64,000 bases of DNA from Dyadobacter alkalitolerans DSM 23607 (GCF_000428845.1 NZ_AUAS01000001.1:558001-622000), one strand, 5' to 3'; shown: positions 8,864-17,886, counted from the stretch's first letter. A program made the numbers and translations. Notes: a model not told the origin generated them from the sequence alone.

Positions 8864-9301
8864 TTATTTTACAGGCCATTGATCTGTGATGGCAATGCGG
8901 TTCCAGGCGTTAATCGTGACGACGCCCATCACAACGGCTTTCGTATAAGCTTCCCCTAATAAGGCCACGGCATTGTTATACACTTCGTCGCTAACACCGT
9001 GGTCGGCAATGGACGTTACTTCCTCGGTTAATGCTAAAATGGCACGCTCCTCTTCCGTGTAAAGTTCAGTCTCGCGCCACGCGTTGAGCAGATAAATGCG
9101 CCGTTCCGAGAGCCCCAGCTCTCGCGCTTCCCTTGTATGCTTATCAATGCAAAAAGCGCATCCATTGATTTGGGAAGCCCTTATTTTGATGAGTTTGTAA
9201 TGTATTTTGTCCAACCCCGATTCGGAAATGTATTTTTCCAAACCTCTCACGGCTGCATAAGCTTTGGGGTCTATATCAATTGTTAAATTCCGCTTTAACA
9301 T
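8864..9301 (-). CDS. Carboxymuconolactone decarboxylase/AhpD-family protein
   Basis: The 145-residue all-helical protein contains the AhpD-like redox motif CAFCIDKHTREAR (CxxC plus nearby His) and helices typical of the CMD fold. Proteins of this kind act as alkylhydroperoxidases or as decarboxylases; the CxxC-xxxH pattern favours a redox role. It is the first gene of a two-gene minus-strand unit with the PEP mutase-like gene. The long inverted repeat at 9450-9540 lies upstream. Confidence 0.88.
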   Translation of the reverse strand: MLKRNLTIDIDPKAYAAVRGLEKYISESGLDKIHYKLIKIRASQINGCAFCIDKHTREARELGLSERRIYLLNAWRETELYTEEERAILALTEEVTSIADHGVSDEVYNNAVALLGEAYTKAVVMGVVTINAWNRIAITDQWPVK

Positions 9302-9449
9302 GCTCCTAATATATAATCTAAGGTTGCTCAGCAGACAAACTTAACAGACAACAGGACTACAAAACTGATCCATTTAAGAATTTCTCAGTAGTCCAATTGG
9401 GTGTGGGGCGTTGCAAGAGTAGGTTAGAAGAATTACAAGTAATAAGCCC

Positions 9450-9540
9450 CCTCAGCCCTGTCACCCTGAGCGGAGCCGAAGGGGGCGTTACTGCTTGGTT
9501 GTAACGCCCTTCGGCTCCGCTCAGGGTGACAGGGGTGAGG
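9450..9540. repeat. Large inverted repeat with about 40-bp arms
   Basis: The left arm (9450-9491) and right arm (9501-9540) are nearly perfect reverse complements with a loop of about 9 bp. The core reads GTCACCCTGAGCGGAGCCGA on the left and its complement on the right. A third partial, degenerate copy in the right-arm orientation follows at 9556-9600. The stretch 9302-9627 holds no credible gene besides these repeats. The core word appears as a dispersed palindromic element in many bacterial genomes (from memory). It could fold as a long hairpin in RNA and stop transcription in either direction. Confidence 0.85.
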
Positions 9541-9555
9541 AGGCTACCTTTGGGG

Positions 9556-9600
9556 TGACAGCCCCTTCGGCCGCCCGGTCCGCTCAGGGTGACAGGGGCT
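9556..9600. repeat. Partial third copy of the CCTGAGCGGA-type repeat
   Basis: This segment repeats the arm of the adjacent inverted repeat with an internal change (GGCCGCCCGGTCCGCTCAGG), so it is a diverged copy. It lies 28 bp before the stop codon of the minus-strand unknown gene at 9628. Confidence 0.7.
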
Positions 9601-9627
9601 AGTGACTTATTATGACCAATGTCGCCC

Positions 9628-9999
9628 TCAAATCACCTTCAACTCCGGATCGTAAAATCCCTTCCAAATCTCAATTGTCTCTTCCAATGTTTCCGGAGGG
9701 GCGGCTAGGTATGCCTTAATTTTGGCGAGATTTTCGGAATGGGCGTCTTTGGCGGTGTATTTGATGAGATCGACGAGCAGGGCGTCGATTTTGGATGTGT
9801 CGTTGCGCCAGTTTTTACTGTATTTGGTATACCATTCTTCATTTAAAAATACAACGCCCGAATAACGGTAAACGTCGGAAAACCCGAATGCATCGATCAC
9901 AACTGGTTCTGTCGGCCATTCTTCATCCAGAGCCTTGTCGCTGAAACGCTCACGCCCGTCGCCCAGCAATGCAATAAATCGATATGTCTTAACTGTCAT
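9628..9999 (-). CDS. Conserved-looking small cytoplasmic protein, function unknown
   Basis: This is a 123-residue acidic protein with no signal peptide or membrane segment. The N-terminus (TYRFIALLGDGRERF) suggests a beta strand, followed by Trp- and Tyr-rich stretches (EEWYTKYSKNW) and a helical C-terminal half. No family is recognised. It is isolated between the inverted-repeat cluster and the IS21-like repeats, at the edge of the accessory island. Codon use is similar to the neighbours, so it is likely a real gene. Confidence 0.6.
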   Translation of the reverse strand: MTVKTYRFIALLGDGRERFSDKALDEEWPTEPVVIDAFGFSDVYRYSGVVFLNEEWYTKYSKNWRNDTSKIDALLVDLIKYTAKDAHSENLAKIKAYLAAPPETLEETIEIWKGFYDPELKVI

Positions 10000-10100
10000 A
10001 AGTCTCTTGGTTGAAGTTTTTTAAAGTGTCTCAATTTGCATAATTACTAAACACCATCGAAAATATTATTCCTGACTGAAAGAATCGGAGATAATTGACA

Positions 10101-10195
10101 TGTCCAGTTTTAACCAAAATCTGAACGTGATGTGATAACGTGTCCCATTTTAGCCAAAAAGTGGACATAAGTTGATAATGTGTCCGGAAAATGAA
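10101..10195. repeat. Tandem 40-bp repeats resembling an IS21-family transposon end
   Basis: The word TGTCC recurs at 10101, 10141 and 10181, exactly 40 bp apart. Within the first two units the bodies are related (AGTTTTAACCAAAATCTGAAC against CATTTTAGCCAAAAAGTGGAC, compared in part). Multiple direct repeats of this kind, with TGTCC and ACCAAAA words, are typical of the terminal regions of IS21-family elements and serve as transposase binding sites. No istA or istB gene is present nearby, so this is an orphan or decayed end. It lies immediately upstream of the gene at 10210. Confidence 0.6.
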
Positions 10196-10209
10196 CAGAT
10201 ATTTACATT

Positions 10210-10710
10210 ATGATACGCATCTCAACACTCCCCCTCATTGAAACTACCGCGCAATTTGATGCGGCTACGCTTATTTTGCTTGTTGATGTTCTTTTTGTAG
10301 GGGATACGCCCCGCAAAATGCGAGAGCATATTAAGGCTAATCATGGCGGGTTTATTTATGACAAGAAAACATTCATTCCCATCACATTAACAGGCACGCC
10401 CGGAAGCCTTATTGCCAATGCCGGGACGCCGATTGTTTTCAAGTTCGACAACGGTTTCCAGAATGACTATCATTTCAACGGCAACTTGGATGCGGCTATT
10501 TTTCACAAAAAACTATACGACATTTCGCATCTGGCCGGCGAGGCTTCGATCCAGTTTGTGAAAGAAGAGGAATTCATTGTCGAGCGTTATCTGTCAGGAG
10601 CCCAAGAATATGTTGAGCCGGAAAAAGAGGCAAAATTGCTTGCGCCTGTCGTGAAAATGCCTGCTATCGGCCAAAAAGCGATGAAAGGTTTGGCGCCGGT
10701 CAGGAAATAG
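10210..10710 (+). CDS. Protein of unknown function beside the IS21-like repeats
   Basis: This is a 166-residue protein without signal peptide or membrane segment. Its middle part (LTGTPGSLIANAGTPIVFKF) looks like beta structure, and the tail is basic (GQKAMKGLAPVRK). No family is recognised. The ATG lies only about 15 bp after the last transposon-like repeat unit, so its promoter must lie inside or before the repeats. It converges on the DUF2357 nuclease gene with 8 bp between the stops. Whether it belongs to the defence island or is a separate cargo gene cannot be told. Confidence 0.6.
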   Translation: MIRISTLPLIETTAQFDAATLILLVDVLFVGDTPRKMREHIKANHGGFIYDKKTFIPITLTGTPGSLIANAGTPIVFKFDNGFQNDYHFNGNLDAAIFHKKLYDISHLAGEASIQFVKEEEFIVERYLSGAQEYVEPEKEAKLLAPVVKMPAIGQKAMKGLAPVRK

Positions 10711-10718
10711 CACGACCG

Positions 10719-12929
10719 TTACTTCACCAACGCTTTCGTCAATTCAGACAGACTTACCACGAACGGAACGCCGGAAGCCCTATTGGGCTTATAACCGGCC
10801 AGTTTCGTAATGTCCCATTGTTGGTTTTCGAATTCACGCTCGACCTTCAAATCAATGTTGTATACGAGATACAATGCTCCTTTTGGTTTGGGATAATGCT
10901 TTTTTATTAAATCCTGTTTGGAAAAAATCCTCGGACCGTCATTTTGAAGCTTGCATAACCTGCCTGAAATTGTCTCCCGCGGCCCGTGCAGCAGCAAATA
11001 TTTCGCTTCCGCCTGCTTCGCCCCGAGCGGAAGTGAGCCGCTGTCGGTCCCCGTCCTGAAATTGTAGAGCCGGTTTTTCTCGATCCAGGCAAGCTGTTCC
11101 GCATTTTTATAAAAACCAATGATCACAAATGTTTCGTCCGGAATCAGGCTGCGGTTCTTTCCTAATGTTTCAGGCAATTGCTCCGTAACTGCCTCATTGA
11201 CTTTGTTTTTATAAATGTCATAACTGCGGAAAGCCGCCTTCTCACGCTGCGACGCGCGGTTTAGAAAATGCTGCGTTACATCATTCAGGAAATTTCGCAA
11301 AGCGGAAATGCCGCTATCGCTCCGGGACGGCCGCACTGCAAAGGCCCCCAAACCAGGAATGAGCTCATTGAATCCTTTCCACTTGAACGGCTTATCCCCT
11401 TCACTTGGATATAGCACGTAAGCGCCTGCTGTTCTGCGAATTGCATCTTTATAAGAATGCATTTTCAAAAGGTCATCACGCTTATATTCCGTAAACGACT
11501 CGACCCGGTATTTGGCATCAAAATGAATGTGCACGATCAGTTCCTCCGTTTCGGCTTGGGCCTGACTGATTCCCACAGGCCATATTGAAAGCGTAAAATC
11601 GGGACGCATTCCCGTGGTCCAGCTGCCGGGATTAGGGTAATCATTCTTCCCTGAAAACGAGCGATTGAAGCTGAATTCAACATTAAGCTTCCTCGAATGC
11701 CCATCGAAAATGCCCTGAACAGCCACATGTCTACCTCGTTTTAATTGCAAGCCCAAACCATCCGCAGTAGGCTTAATAAGGCTTTCGATGCTGGCAGGGA
11801 CAATGTCGAAAACGGCCTTCATCAGATTCAGAAGCTGGAAAAACAGCCAATATTCATAAAGAACTGCGACATCCTTCTTTCCCGCCGCATACACGTCGTC
11901 CCCACCCCGCCAGACCAGCTTTGCGGCCAGATCAAACATCAACCAAACCCTGAAAATCTCCTTATAACCCGATTTCCTTTGCAAAACCGGACTGTTCAGC
12001 GATAACATTAACGGATTGCTTATCTGCTGAAAAAATGGATTTGAAAGGATTGAATTGAGCTCATTTTCAAGAATAACGGCTTCATCAAAAAGCCTGCTGT
12101 CCACTTTTGCATGTGACCTGAAATCACTCACCAGTGCCGCAAAATGGGTTAGGGCATGTTTTACAAACCTGTTTTCCGGCGTGTCCAGCGATTCTGCTTT
12201 GGAAAAAATCGTAACGCGTGCCGGAATGGTCCCCGGCGTTTCAGAAAGTGAATGCGAAGCAGGTAGGCGCATTCGATTACCGGAGCCAGCAATGTGCCGG
12301 ATAATCCTGCCATCGACGCGCCGGATCCGCCGAATGTCTTTCATTTCTTCACGCTCCGACCATTTTGTGATCGGAACGCCAATAACTTTCTGGACCGCGC
12401 CGACGAATTCATCCGCTTGCAAAATGGACCTGATAAAGGCAAAGCGCTGGTATAATGTCCGTGCATCCTGACTGAGATCAACTGTGAAATTGTGCGTGAC
12501 CGGTGCATTGTGCGCTAGCAGCAGATCTGTGCAATGCGCCGTGATGTTTTCAAGCATTAAGCGGTAATCCTGCCTGTAACTGACTTTTTTAGAACGGATT
12601 TCAACTTTAAATTCCGCACATTTCTGCGCCTGAATGTTCGTTAATATTTCGAAAGTCGCCGTTCCTGTGTAGCTATTTGGCGCCAGCCGGCCGGAATTTG
12701 GGTTGATTTTGGAAGGGAAAATAATTTCGGAAGCCTTCAAACGATAACCGCCAGAAACATTATACTCATAAAAATGCCCTTCCAAGAGCTGAATTTCTGC
12801 TTCGCCATTTTCCATTGCTTCCAATGGCCCGATTTTGAAAATCGTTTCCAGGCTGCTGTCTTCACCAATAATTTTCAGCTCAATATCATGGGATCCAGAC
12901 TGAATGCGAAGCGAAAGTCCGTTTTCCAT
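10719..12929 (-). CDS. McrC-like DUF2357 protein with PD-(D/E)XK nuclease domain
   Basis: The 736-residue protein matches DUF2357-type partners of McrB ATPases. The N-terminal 200 residues are mostly beta and would be the McrC-like/DUF2357 adaptor region. The C-terminal half contains a PD-(D/E)XK nuclease core: Pro443-Asp444 in MRPDFTLSI, then Asp471-Ala-Lys473 in HFDAKYRVE, preceded by the EYWLFFQLL helix. In McrBC systems this subunit cleaves DNA after the ATPase or GTPase ring translocates. Its ATG shares one base with the McrB stop codon (TGATG), so the two are translationally coupled. Nothing looks truncated, and the catalytic residues are intact. Confidence 0.85.
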   Translation of the reverse strand: MENGLSLRIQSGSHDIELKIIGEDSSLETIFKIGPLEAMENGEAEIQLLEGHFYEYNVSGGYRLKASEIIFPSKINPNSGRLAPNSYTGTATFEILTNIQAQKCAEFKVEIRSKKVSYRQDYRLMLENITAHCTDLLLAHNAPVTHNFTVDLSQDARTLYQRFAFIRSILQADEFVGAVQKVIGVPITKWSEREEMKDIRRIRRVDGRIIRHIAGSGNRMRLPASHSLSETPGTIPARVTIFSKAESLDTPENRFVKHALTHFAALVSDFRSHAKVDSRLFDEAVILENELNSILSNPFFQQISNPLMLSLNSPVLQRKSGYKEIFRVWLMFDLAAKLVWRGGDDVYAAGKKDVAVLYEYWLFFQLLNLMKAVFDIVPASIESLIKPTADGLGLQLKRGRHVAVQGIFDGHSRKLNVEFSFNRSFSGKNDYPNPGSWTTGMRPDFTLSIWPVGISQAQAETEELIVHIHFDAKYRVESFTEYKRDDLLKMHSYKDAIRRTAGAYVLYPSEGDKPFKWKGFNELIPGLGAFAVRPSRSDSGISALRNFLNDVTQHFLNRASQREKAAFRSYDIYKNKVNEAVTEQLPETLGKNRSLIPDETFVIIGFYKNAEQLAWIEKNRLYNFRTGTDSGSLPLGAKQAEAKYLLLHGPRETISGRLCKLQNDGPRIFSKQDLIKKHYPKPKGALYLVYNIDLKVEREFENQQWDITKLAGYKPNRASGVPFVVSLSELTKALVK

Positions 12930-14527
12930 CAGGCCTCGGCAAAGCTGGTAAATCCATTGTCGATGAGGCTCTTATACATTCTCCTGAGCTTTTCTAATGT
13001 GACTGGATAATGTATTTCTCCTAGTTCAACGGCGCCTTTTTTGAAGTGTAGATAATCTTCAATTTTATCCGCATCTGCCGCGCACAATGCGGCTAGGGTT
13101 TTTAAAACAGGCTCTAATCGACGCCTGGATCCATGCACTTTAGGGAGTAACTTCTGGACAATGGCAGCATCAATGATCTCGCCCGCTTTCCATTCTGGTT
13201 CAATGTGACTGGCGATCGCTGCAAAACGTAAAATTTCGGCGGCACTGCGATAACCAAACTCCGCACCGACATTTTGCAGCTGATGAAAAAAGCTTAATAA
13301 TGCATTATTAATCAATGCATTACTTTTTGATCCGAACTGCTTATTCGAAGCCAGCGCTATAAAACTTGCAGACATTACTGAGCCCGATCCTCTTAACGAA
13401 TTAAGGTTCAGTGTACAGTCGAGGTTCAAAAAATGCTCCATCTCTTCCTTTATAACCCTGAATTCAATCACATTAGCACGATCCAAAACCTTAGGACTGA
13501 ACATATAAGTCGTTTCATCAATGTTGACAGTGCCAATGATGAACAAGTTTTTGGGAAGCTTGATCTTCGAGGGAACCGCGTCTTCACTTTTTTCAAAATC
13601 CGGGTGCAGCCTGATGTCTCCACCCGATTCCATTGCACTAAGAAAATCGGCAAAGTAGCGCTCAACATGGCTGAGATTCATCTCGTCAAGAATAAGGAAA
13701 AAAGGTCTTGCCGAATTTTTATCAGCCAGCAATATGAGGTCCAGCACGCCGCTATCTGGCTTTACATATTTCCCGGCTTCCAATGCATTGGGATAACCCA
13801 GCAACGGCTCCCGATTGGTCCAATCCGCCCCGACAGCCACCAGGCAAATCTGATCCTCACTTTCACAAATCCATTGAGAAAACGCCTGTGCAAGCTTGGT
13901 CTTGCCCGAACCGGAAAGTCCTGTCAGGATAACAAACGGCTTGGCCAGCAATGAGGTGATGAAACGTAATGTGAAGTTGGGGTTAATGCGCAGGTTGCAT
14001 CCGGCAATGCTTTTTTGGAATGCCCTGTAATTGAATTCAGCTTTCGTATTAGCTTTCTTTTTAGGCAAAACCAGCTTTTCACCCACCGTTTGCTTATAAA
14101 TGCTGATAATTTCGGCGAGATCATTTTCCACTTCTTCCCTGACCAGATTCGCAGGGTCATAAACTTTGTAAACCAGAGAAGCGCCATAACGGGCCGGTTT
14201 CCCAAGACTATGTTTTCTGAAATATGTGTTGATTTTAACCGGATCCGCCGATCTCCAGCTTATTGCGGGCGGAATGGTTTCGCTTAATCCGTAAGCGAGA
14301 ATAAGGATATTTTGCTTTTTGTAATAAAGATAAAATGGATAAATGCCGTTGGTGATCGTTTGCCCTTCTGCCAGAAAAGCGATCCAGGTAACCCTTGCCG
14401 GATTACCTTTCCCAAAGCTTAGCTTGACTTTCAGCCCCACGAATTGATCGGCGAAATGGGCAGTTTTAAGACTGTCAGTCTGCGACTGTTCCAGAAACCT
14501 GGAAAGTTCATTGAAGTAATCCATCAA
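12929..14527 (-). CDS. McrB-like AAA+ ATPase of a type IV-like restriction system
   Basis: The 532-residue protein has an N-terminal region of about 150 residues resembling the MrcB_N (DUF3578) domain (WIAFLAEGQTITNGIYPFYL), then a McrB-type AAA+ module. Walker A is GLSGSGKT at 203-210, Walker B is LILDEMNL at 279-286, and the McrB-type signature appears as GTVNIDETTYMFSPKVLDRA, where classical McrB has MNTADR. The variant signature is, from memory, common in DUF2357-associated McrB proteins and leaves open whether GTP or ATP is used. The N-terminal domain probably recognises modified or foreign DNA. It is the first gene of the pair. Confidence 0.87.
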   Translation of the reverse strand: MMDYFNELSRFLEQSQTDSLKTAHFADQFVGLKVKLSFGKGNPARVTWIAFLAEGQTITNGIYPFYLYYKKQNILILAYGLSETIPPAISWRSADPVKINTYFRKHSLGKPARYGASLVYKVYDPANLVREEVENDLAEIISIYKQTVGEKLVLPKKKANTKAEFNYRAFQKSIAGCNLRINPNFTLRFITSLLAKPFVILTGLSGSGKTKLAQAFSQWICESEDQICLVAVGADWTNREPLLGYPNALEAGKYVKPDSGVLDLILLADKNSARPFFLILDEMNLSHVERYFADFLSAMESGGDIRLHPDFEKSEDAVPSKIKLPKNLFIIGTVNIDETTYMFSPKVLDRANVIEFRVIKEEMEHFLNLDCTLNLNSLRGSGSVMSASFIALASNKQFGSKSNALINNALLSFFHQLQNVGAEFGYRSAAEILRFAAIASHIEPEWKAGEIIDAAIVQKLLPKVHGSRRRLEPVLKTLAALCAADADKIEDYLHFKKGAVELGEIHYPVTLEKLRRMYKSLIDNGFTSFAEA

Positions 14528-14632
14528 ATAGTGTGTTCAGAGGTCTTTAAAATTCATCCCCGTTGAGGTTTTAAAGATGCTGAATTTTTATTTCTATTCA
14601 ATGAAAACTTACAACGAAAACTCTTTTTGCGC

Positions 14633-15160
14633 TTACAAATCTTGTCCTAAAGCCAGCTTAATATGTGCCAAATGATGCTGTAAATGCCAAACCGACATAG
14701 CTAGCGCCGCTTTTTGATTAATCCATATTTGCCTTACACTATGGAAATAAGCCCTCGACAAAGCTTCCTCATCCAGGCCGGCGGCAAAAAATATATAGCG
14801 CTCGTTTGTGCCATCTAGTATGTTAAGCGAATCGGCAATGGGCATTTGAAGCGAATCTGAAGTTACTGCCCAGGCATCCATGTTTATCAGCGTAGGCGCA
14901 TCGCAGTCAGGCTCAGTAACGGCCTTTTTCATCCGGAAGTAATGCAGGATGGCAATGTCGGCAACATGGTGGATGAGCTGGCGAATGTTCCAGCTGCCTT
15001 CCCGGTAGGTTTTAGCCAGATCATCGTCTGTAAGGCCTTCTACCAGCTTCTTATATTCAGACGCGCTGGTAGCAATGATTTGCAAAAACTGCGCGACGTC
15101 TTCTGTTGCGTAATTTTCTTTCAGGACAAATGGCCCTATGGGATATTTGCGGTCTGTCAT
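14633..15160 (-). CDS. DinB/YfiT-like metal-dependent hydrolase or thiol transferase
   Basis: The 175-residue protein has the DinB-like four-helix pattern with three metal-binding His positions: IRQLIHHVADIAILH in the first part and WHLQHHLAHI near the C-terminus. The opening KYPIGPF is typical of the YfiT/BstA subgroup, which includes bacillithiol S-transferases. Many Bacteroidota make bacillithiol, so a detoxification role is plausible but inferred. The stop codon lies about 2 bp from the next minus-strand gene context (yfhO ends at 15163, upstream by strand), so the two genes are adjacent and likely cotranscribed. Confidence 0.85.
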   Translation of the reverse strand: MTDRKYPIGPFVLKENYATEDVAQFLQIIATSASEYKKLVEGLTDDDLAKTYREGSWNIRQLIHHVADIAILHYFRMKKAVTEPDCDAPTLINMDAWAVTSDSLQMPIADSLNILDGTNERYIFFAAGLDEEALSRAYFHSVRQIWINQKAALAMSVWHLQHHLAHIKLALGQDL

Positions 15161-15162
15161 GG

Positions 15163-17670
15163 CTATGCGTTTTTCTCTTTTTTGGTTTGTACAAAAATGG
15201 CCCCGACGATCAATGCGACCAATAATATCGAGCTAATCAAATCAATTTTACTTCCAACGGCAACAGAAACGGGCTCGAAACTGAATTTGATCGTATGCTT
15301 TCCGGCAGGAACCCTTAGTGCCCGCAGAATATAATTTGCACGCAGCATATCAGCCGGTTTGTCATCGATAGTAACCTTCCATTCGTCACGGACATTGTAA
15401 TATATCTCTGAAAATACAGCTAAACCTTCTGCTTTTGAGTTGCTTTCGTAGGTCAGTTCATTGGGCTTGTAGCTGGTCAGTGTGATCTTATCCGTGGAAT
15501 CACGCTGCAATGTCAACCCATTAAGTTTAGATGCGAATTTCTGGTCAAGAACTGCTTCTTCTTTTGGTTTTAATGAATCCAATGCGGCCATTTCTGCATC
15601 GGCATTAGGAACCACCTTATAACTTTTCACAAACCACGCATGGCCAAGAGCATCGGGGTTAGTTTGGGCCACCTTATTGCCCTGCTGATCCGGGAAAAGG
15701 ATGTACTTGGTGTTCAACATATTAATAATGTTGGCATTAGGCTTTTGCGTAGCGAGTTGCCGCTCAAACAATTCTTGATAGCGACGCAATTTTGCGCCGT
15801 GATAACCACCCAGTGATTTATGGAAATACGAGGCGTCCGCGCTGTTGGTTGGTCCTTGCCGCGATGAGAGATCATAAACACGGTAATTTGGATCCGGATC
15901 ACGTAAAATTTGCTCGTCAGCTGGGGATGGCGTTGTTACAGCCTGAGCGGCATAGCTGCTCACAAAATCTTCGTCATTCAGATATCTTTTATCTATGCCA
16001 AAAAGGTCGAAAATCACAAGGATCAGCAATGTTCCGTAGAACAGAACTGGTTTCACCTTGTCCTTCATGGCGAACCAAACGAGTCCCGCTGCTAGTAAAA
16101 GAAATATCAGGCTCCTGATAGCATCGTTTTTCATCAAACTGGCGCGGTCCTGAACAATGGAGTTCATAAATTGCTGTGCAAACGCCTGATCCCGCATCTG
16201 AGGCATCAGATACTGTTGAAGATATTGCGGATCACCTGCTGCCTGAAAGTTGAAAAAGACGCCTGGCATAAGGGCCAGAATGAGTGTTATGCCCCCGGTA
16301 ATGCCCAATGTAATGAGGAATGATTTCTGAAATTCTTTCCATTCAACACGTTTTTGAGCGATCTCAATCAATGCGAGCACACCTACCAACACCATTAAAA
16401 GCTGGGCTAGCGACACGACCATTGTCATAGCCCTGAACTTGTTGAACATCGGGAAATAGTCAAAAAACAAGTAATTGATCCCGGCAAAACTCTTTCCCAA
16501 AGCCCATATAATGTAAAGCAGAATAACCCCGCCCGCCCAATATTTGATCGGATTTTTGACAATAAACAGACCTAAAACGAAAAGGAAAAAGACAATGATC
16601 CCCACATAATTAGGCCCGCCCATGATCGGCTGCTCGCCCCAGTAAAGTGGCAGTTGCTGGATTACACTTAATGCTGATGCCGGATCTATACCCCGGGCAA
16701 CCAATGTCTTATAAGATTCTGAATTGTTTGTAAGCGGACCATAGGATGTGCCTCCGTAAGCATTTGGAATTACCAATGTCAGCAATTCTCCGAAGCCGTA
16801 ACTGTAAGTAAAAGCATAAGTTTTGTCCAGACCCGAACCATTGGCGTCCGCAGTTGCCGCCGCACCGGGAGCAGTAACTCTTGATGTGAGCTCGGATTTT
16901 CCGCGTATAGTTTCTTTGGTATAATCAAATGCATTCCAAAGTCGCGTCGTGTGCGTGCCTATGGCTACAACACCTGCGAAGGCGAGACCAGCCAAAATCA
17001 ATGTCAGGTCTTTCATTAAACCCTTTTTGATATAGGAAACACTCTCTATAATGACCAATATAATGATCCCGATCCCAAGATAATAGGTGATCTGGACGTG
17101 GTTGGCGTAAAGTTCTAAGGATAGAAAGAGGCCTGTTAATGCGGCTCCGGCCAGCCAGTTTTTCCTAAAAGCCAGGATCACACCCGCCAGAACACCCGGC
17201 GCGTACATGATCGCGATCACCTGTGAGACGTGCCCGGCTTCGAGATTAATGACATTAAATGCAGAAAAAGCAAAAGCGACCCCGCCAATCGCGGCCAGCC
17301 AGCTTCCGGCCCCCAGCACCAGAAAAAGAATATATGCACTCACCATTCCAATGAGAAAATAATTGGCTGGCGCGGGTAAAAGCCTGTTAATTGCCTGCCC
17401 GAGTTTGGTGGAAATGCTAGTGGGATAATCGGCGGCAACGAGGTAAGCGGGCATGCCCGAAAACATTCCATTGGTCCAGCCAGACCATACGCCGGTTTGT
17501 TTTTGATAATCCAAAACTTCCCGTGCAGCACCTTTGGCCTGAACATCATCCTGCGCAGTGAGTTTTTTACCCTGTAAAACAGGAGAATTGTACGCGATGG
17601 AAAGAATCATAAATCCAACGACCGCGATGAGATGCGGCCAGGAGCGCTGCCATGAAATCAAATTTTTCAT
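15163..17670 (-). CDS. YfhO-family integral membrane protein
   Basis: The 835-residue protein has more than ten hydrophobic segments in the first 550 residues and a C-terminal soluble domain. The N-terminal pattern PVLQGKKLTAQDDVQAKGAA followed by WTNGMFSGMPAY is characteristic of YfhO proteins. YfhO relatives are GT-C-fold membrane proteins involved in glycosylation of cell-wall polymers such as lipoteichoic acid in Firmicutes. The role in Bacteroidota is not established. The last segment before the end is another membrane helix (IDLISSILLVALIVGAIFV). The gene is divergent from pfkA. Confidence 0.88.
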   Translation of the reverse strand: MKNLISWQRSWPHLIAVVGFMILSIAYNSPVLQGKKLTAQDDVQAKGAAREVLDYQKQTGVWSGWTNGMFSGMPAYLVAADYPTSISTKLGQAINRLLPAPANYFLIGMVSAYILFLVLGAGSWLAAIGGVAFAFSAFNVINLEAGHVSQVIAIMYAPGVLAGVILAFRKNWLAGAALTGLFLSLELYANHVQITYYLGIGIIILVIIESVSYIKKGLMKDLTLILAGLAFAGVVAIGTHTTRLWNAFDYTKETIRGKSELTSRVTAPGAAATADANGSGLDKTYAFTYSYGFGELLTLVIPNAYGGTSYGPLTNNSESYKTLVARGIDPASALSVIQQLPLYWGEQPIMGGPNYVGIIVFFLFVLGLFIVKNPIKYWAGGVILLYIIWALGKSFAGINYLFFDYFPMFNKFRAMTMVVSLAQLLMVLVGVLALIEIAQKRVEWKEFQKSFLITLGITGGITLILALMPGVFFNFQAAGDPQYLQQYLMPQMRDQAFAQQFMNSIVQDRASLMKNDAIRSLIFLLLAAGLVWFAMKDKVKPVLFYGTLLILVIFDLFGIDKRYLNDEDFVSSYAAQAVTTPSPADEQILRDPDPNYRVYDLSSRQGPTNSADASYFHKSLGGYHGAKLRRYQELFERQLATQKPNANIINMLNTKYILFPDQQGNKVAQTNPDALGHAWFVKSYKVVPNADAEMAALDSLKPKEEAVLDQKFASKLNGLTLQRDSTDKITLTSYKPNELTYESNSKAEGLAVFSEIYYNVRDEWKVTIDDKPADMLRANYILRALRVPAGKHTIKFSFEPVSVAVGSKIDLISSILLVALIVGAIFVQTKKEKNA

Positions 17671-17812
17671 TCGTTAATGCATATTAAATTTCTATTAACA
17701 GCCGCAAATATATAAGTAATGATATATGTTTGAGGTGTAAAATTCGAATCTTCATCCGGCATTTTTTTAACAGAATTCGGAATCAGGTCGTATATTTTAA
17801 GAAAATACCGGA

Positions 17813-17820
17813 TAAATTTG
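17813..17820 (+). promoter_or_regulatory. Candidate Bacteroidota -7 promoter element for pfkA
   Basis: TAAATTTG matches the Bacteroidota housekeeping -7 consensus TAnnTTTG and lies 67 bp before the pfkA ATG. No clear TTG at -33 is seen. A second match, TATGTTTG, lies at 17725-17732. The divergent yfhO/pfkA intergenic region is 216 bp long. Confidence 0.35.
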
Positions 17821-17886
17821 CGGAAATTGTGCCTTTAAGATTTTAAAGGAGCTGAACAGAGAACGAAAGAAGTAACCCGAAATTAA

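Noticed and set aside
9440-9610. Possible CRISPR array from repeated CCTGAGCGGAG words.
   Set aside because: Copies are inverted rather than direct, spacing is irregular, and no cas gene is near.
17725-17732. TATGTTTG as the pfkA promoter.
   Set aside because: It is 155 bp from the start and has no -33 partner; the TAAATTTG at 17813 is closer, although it also lacks a clear -33.
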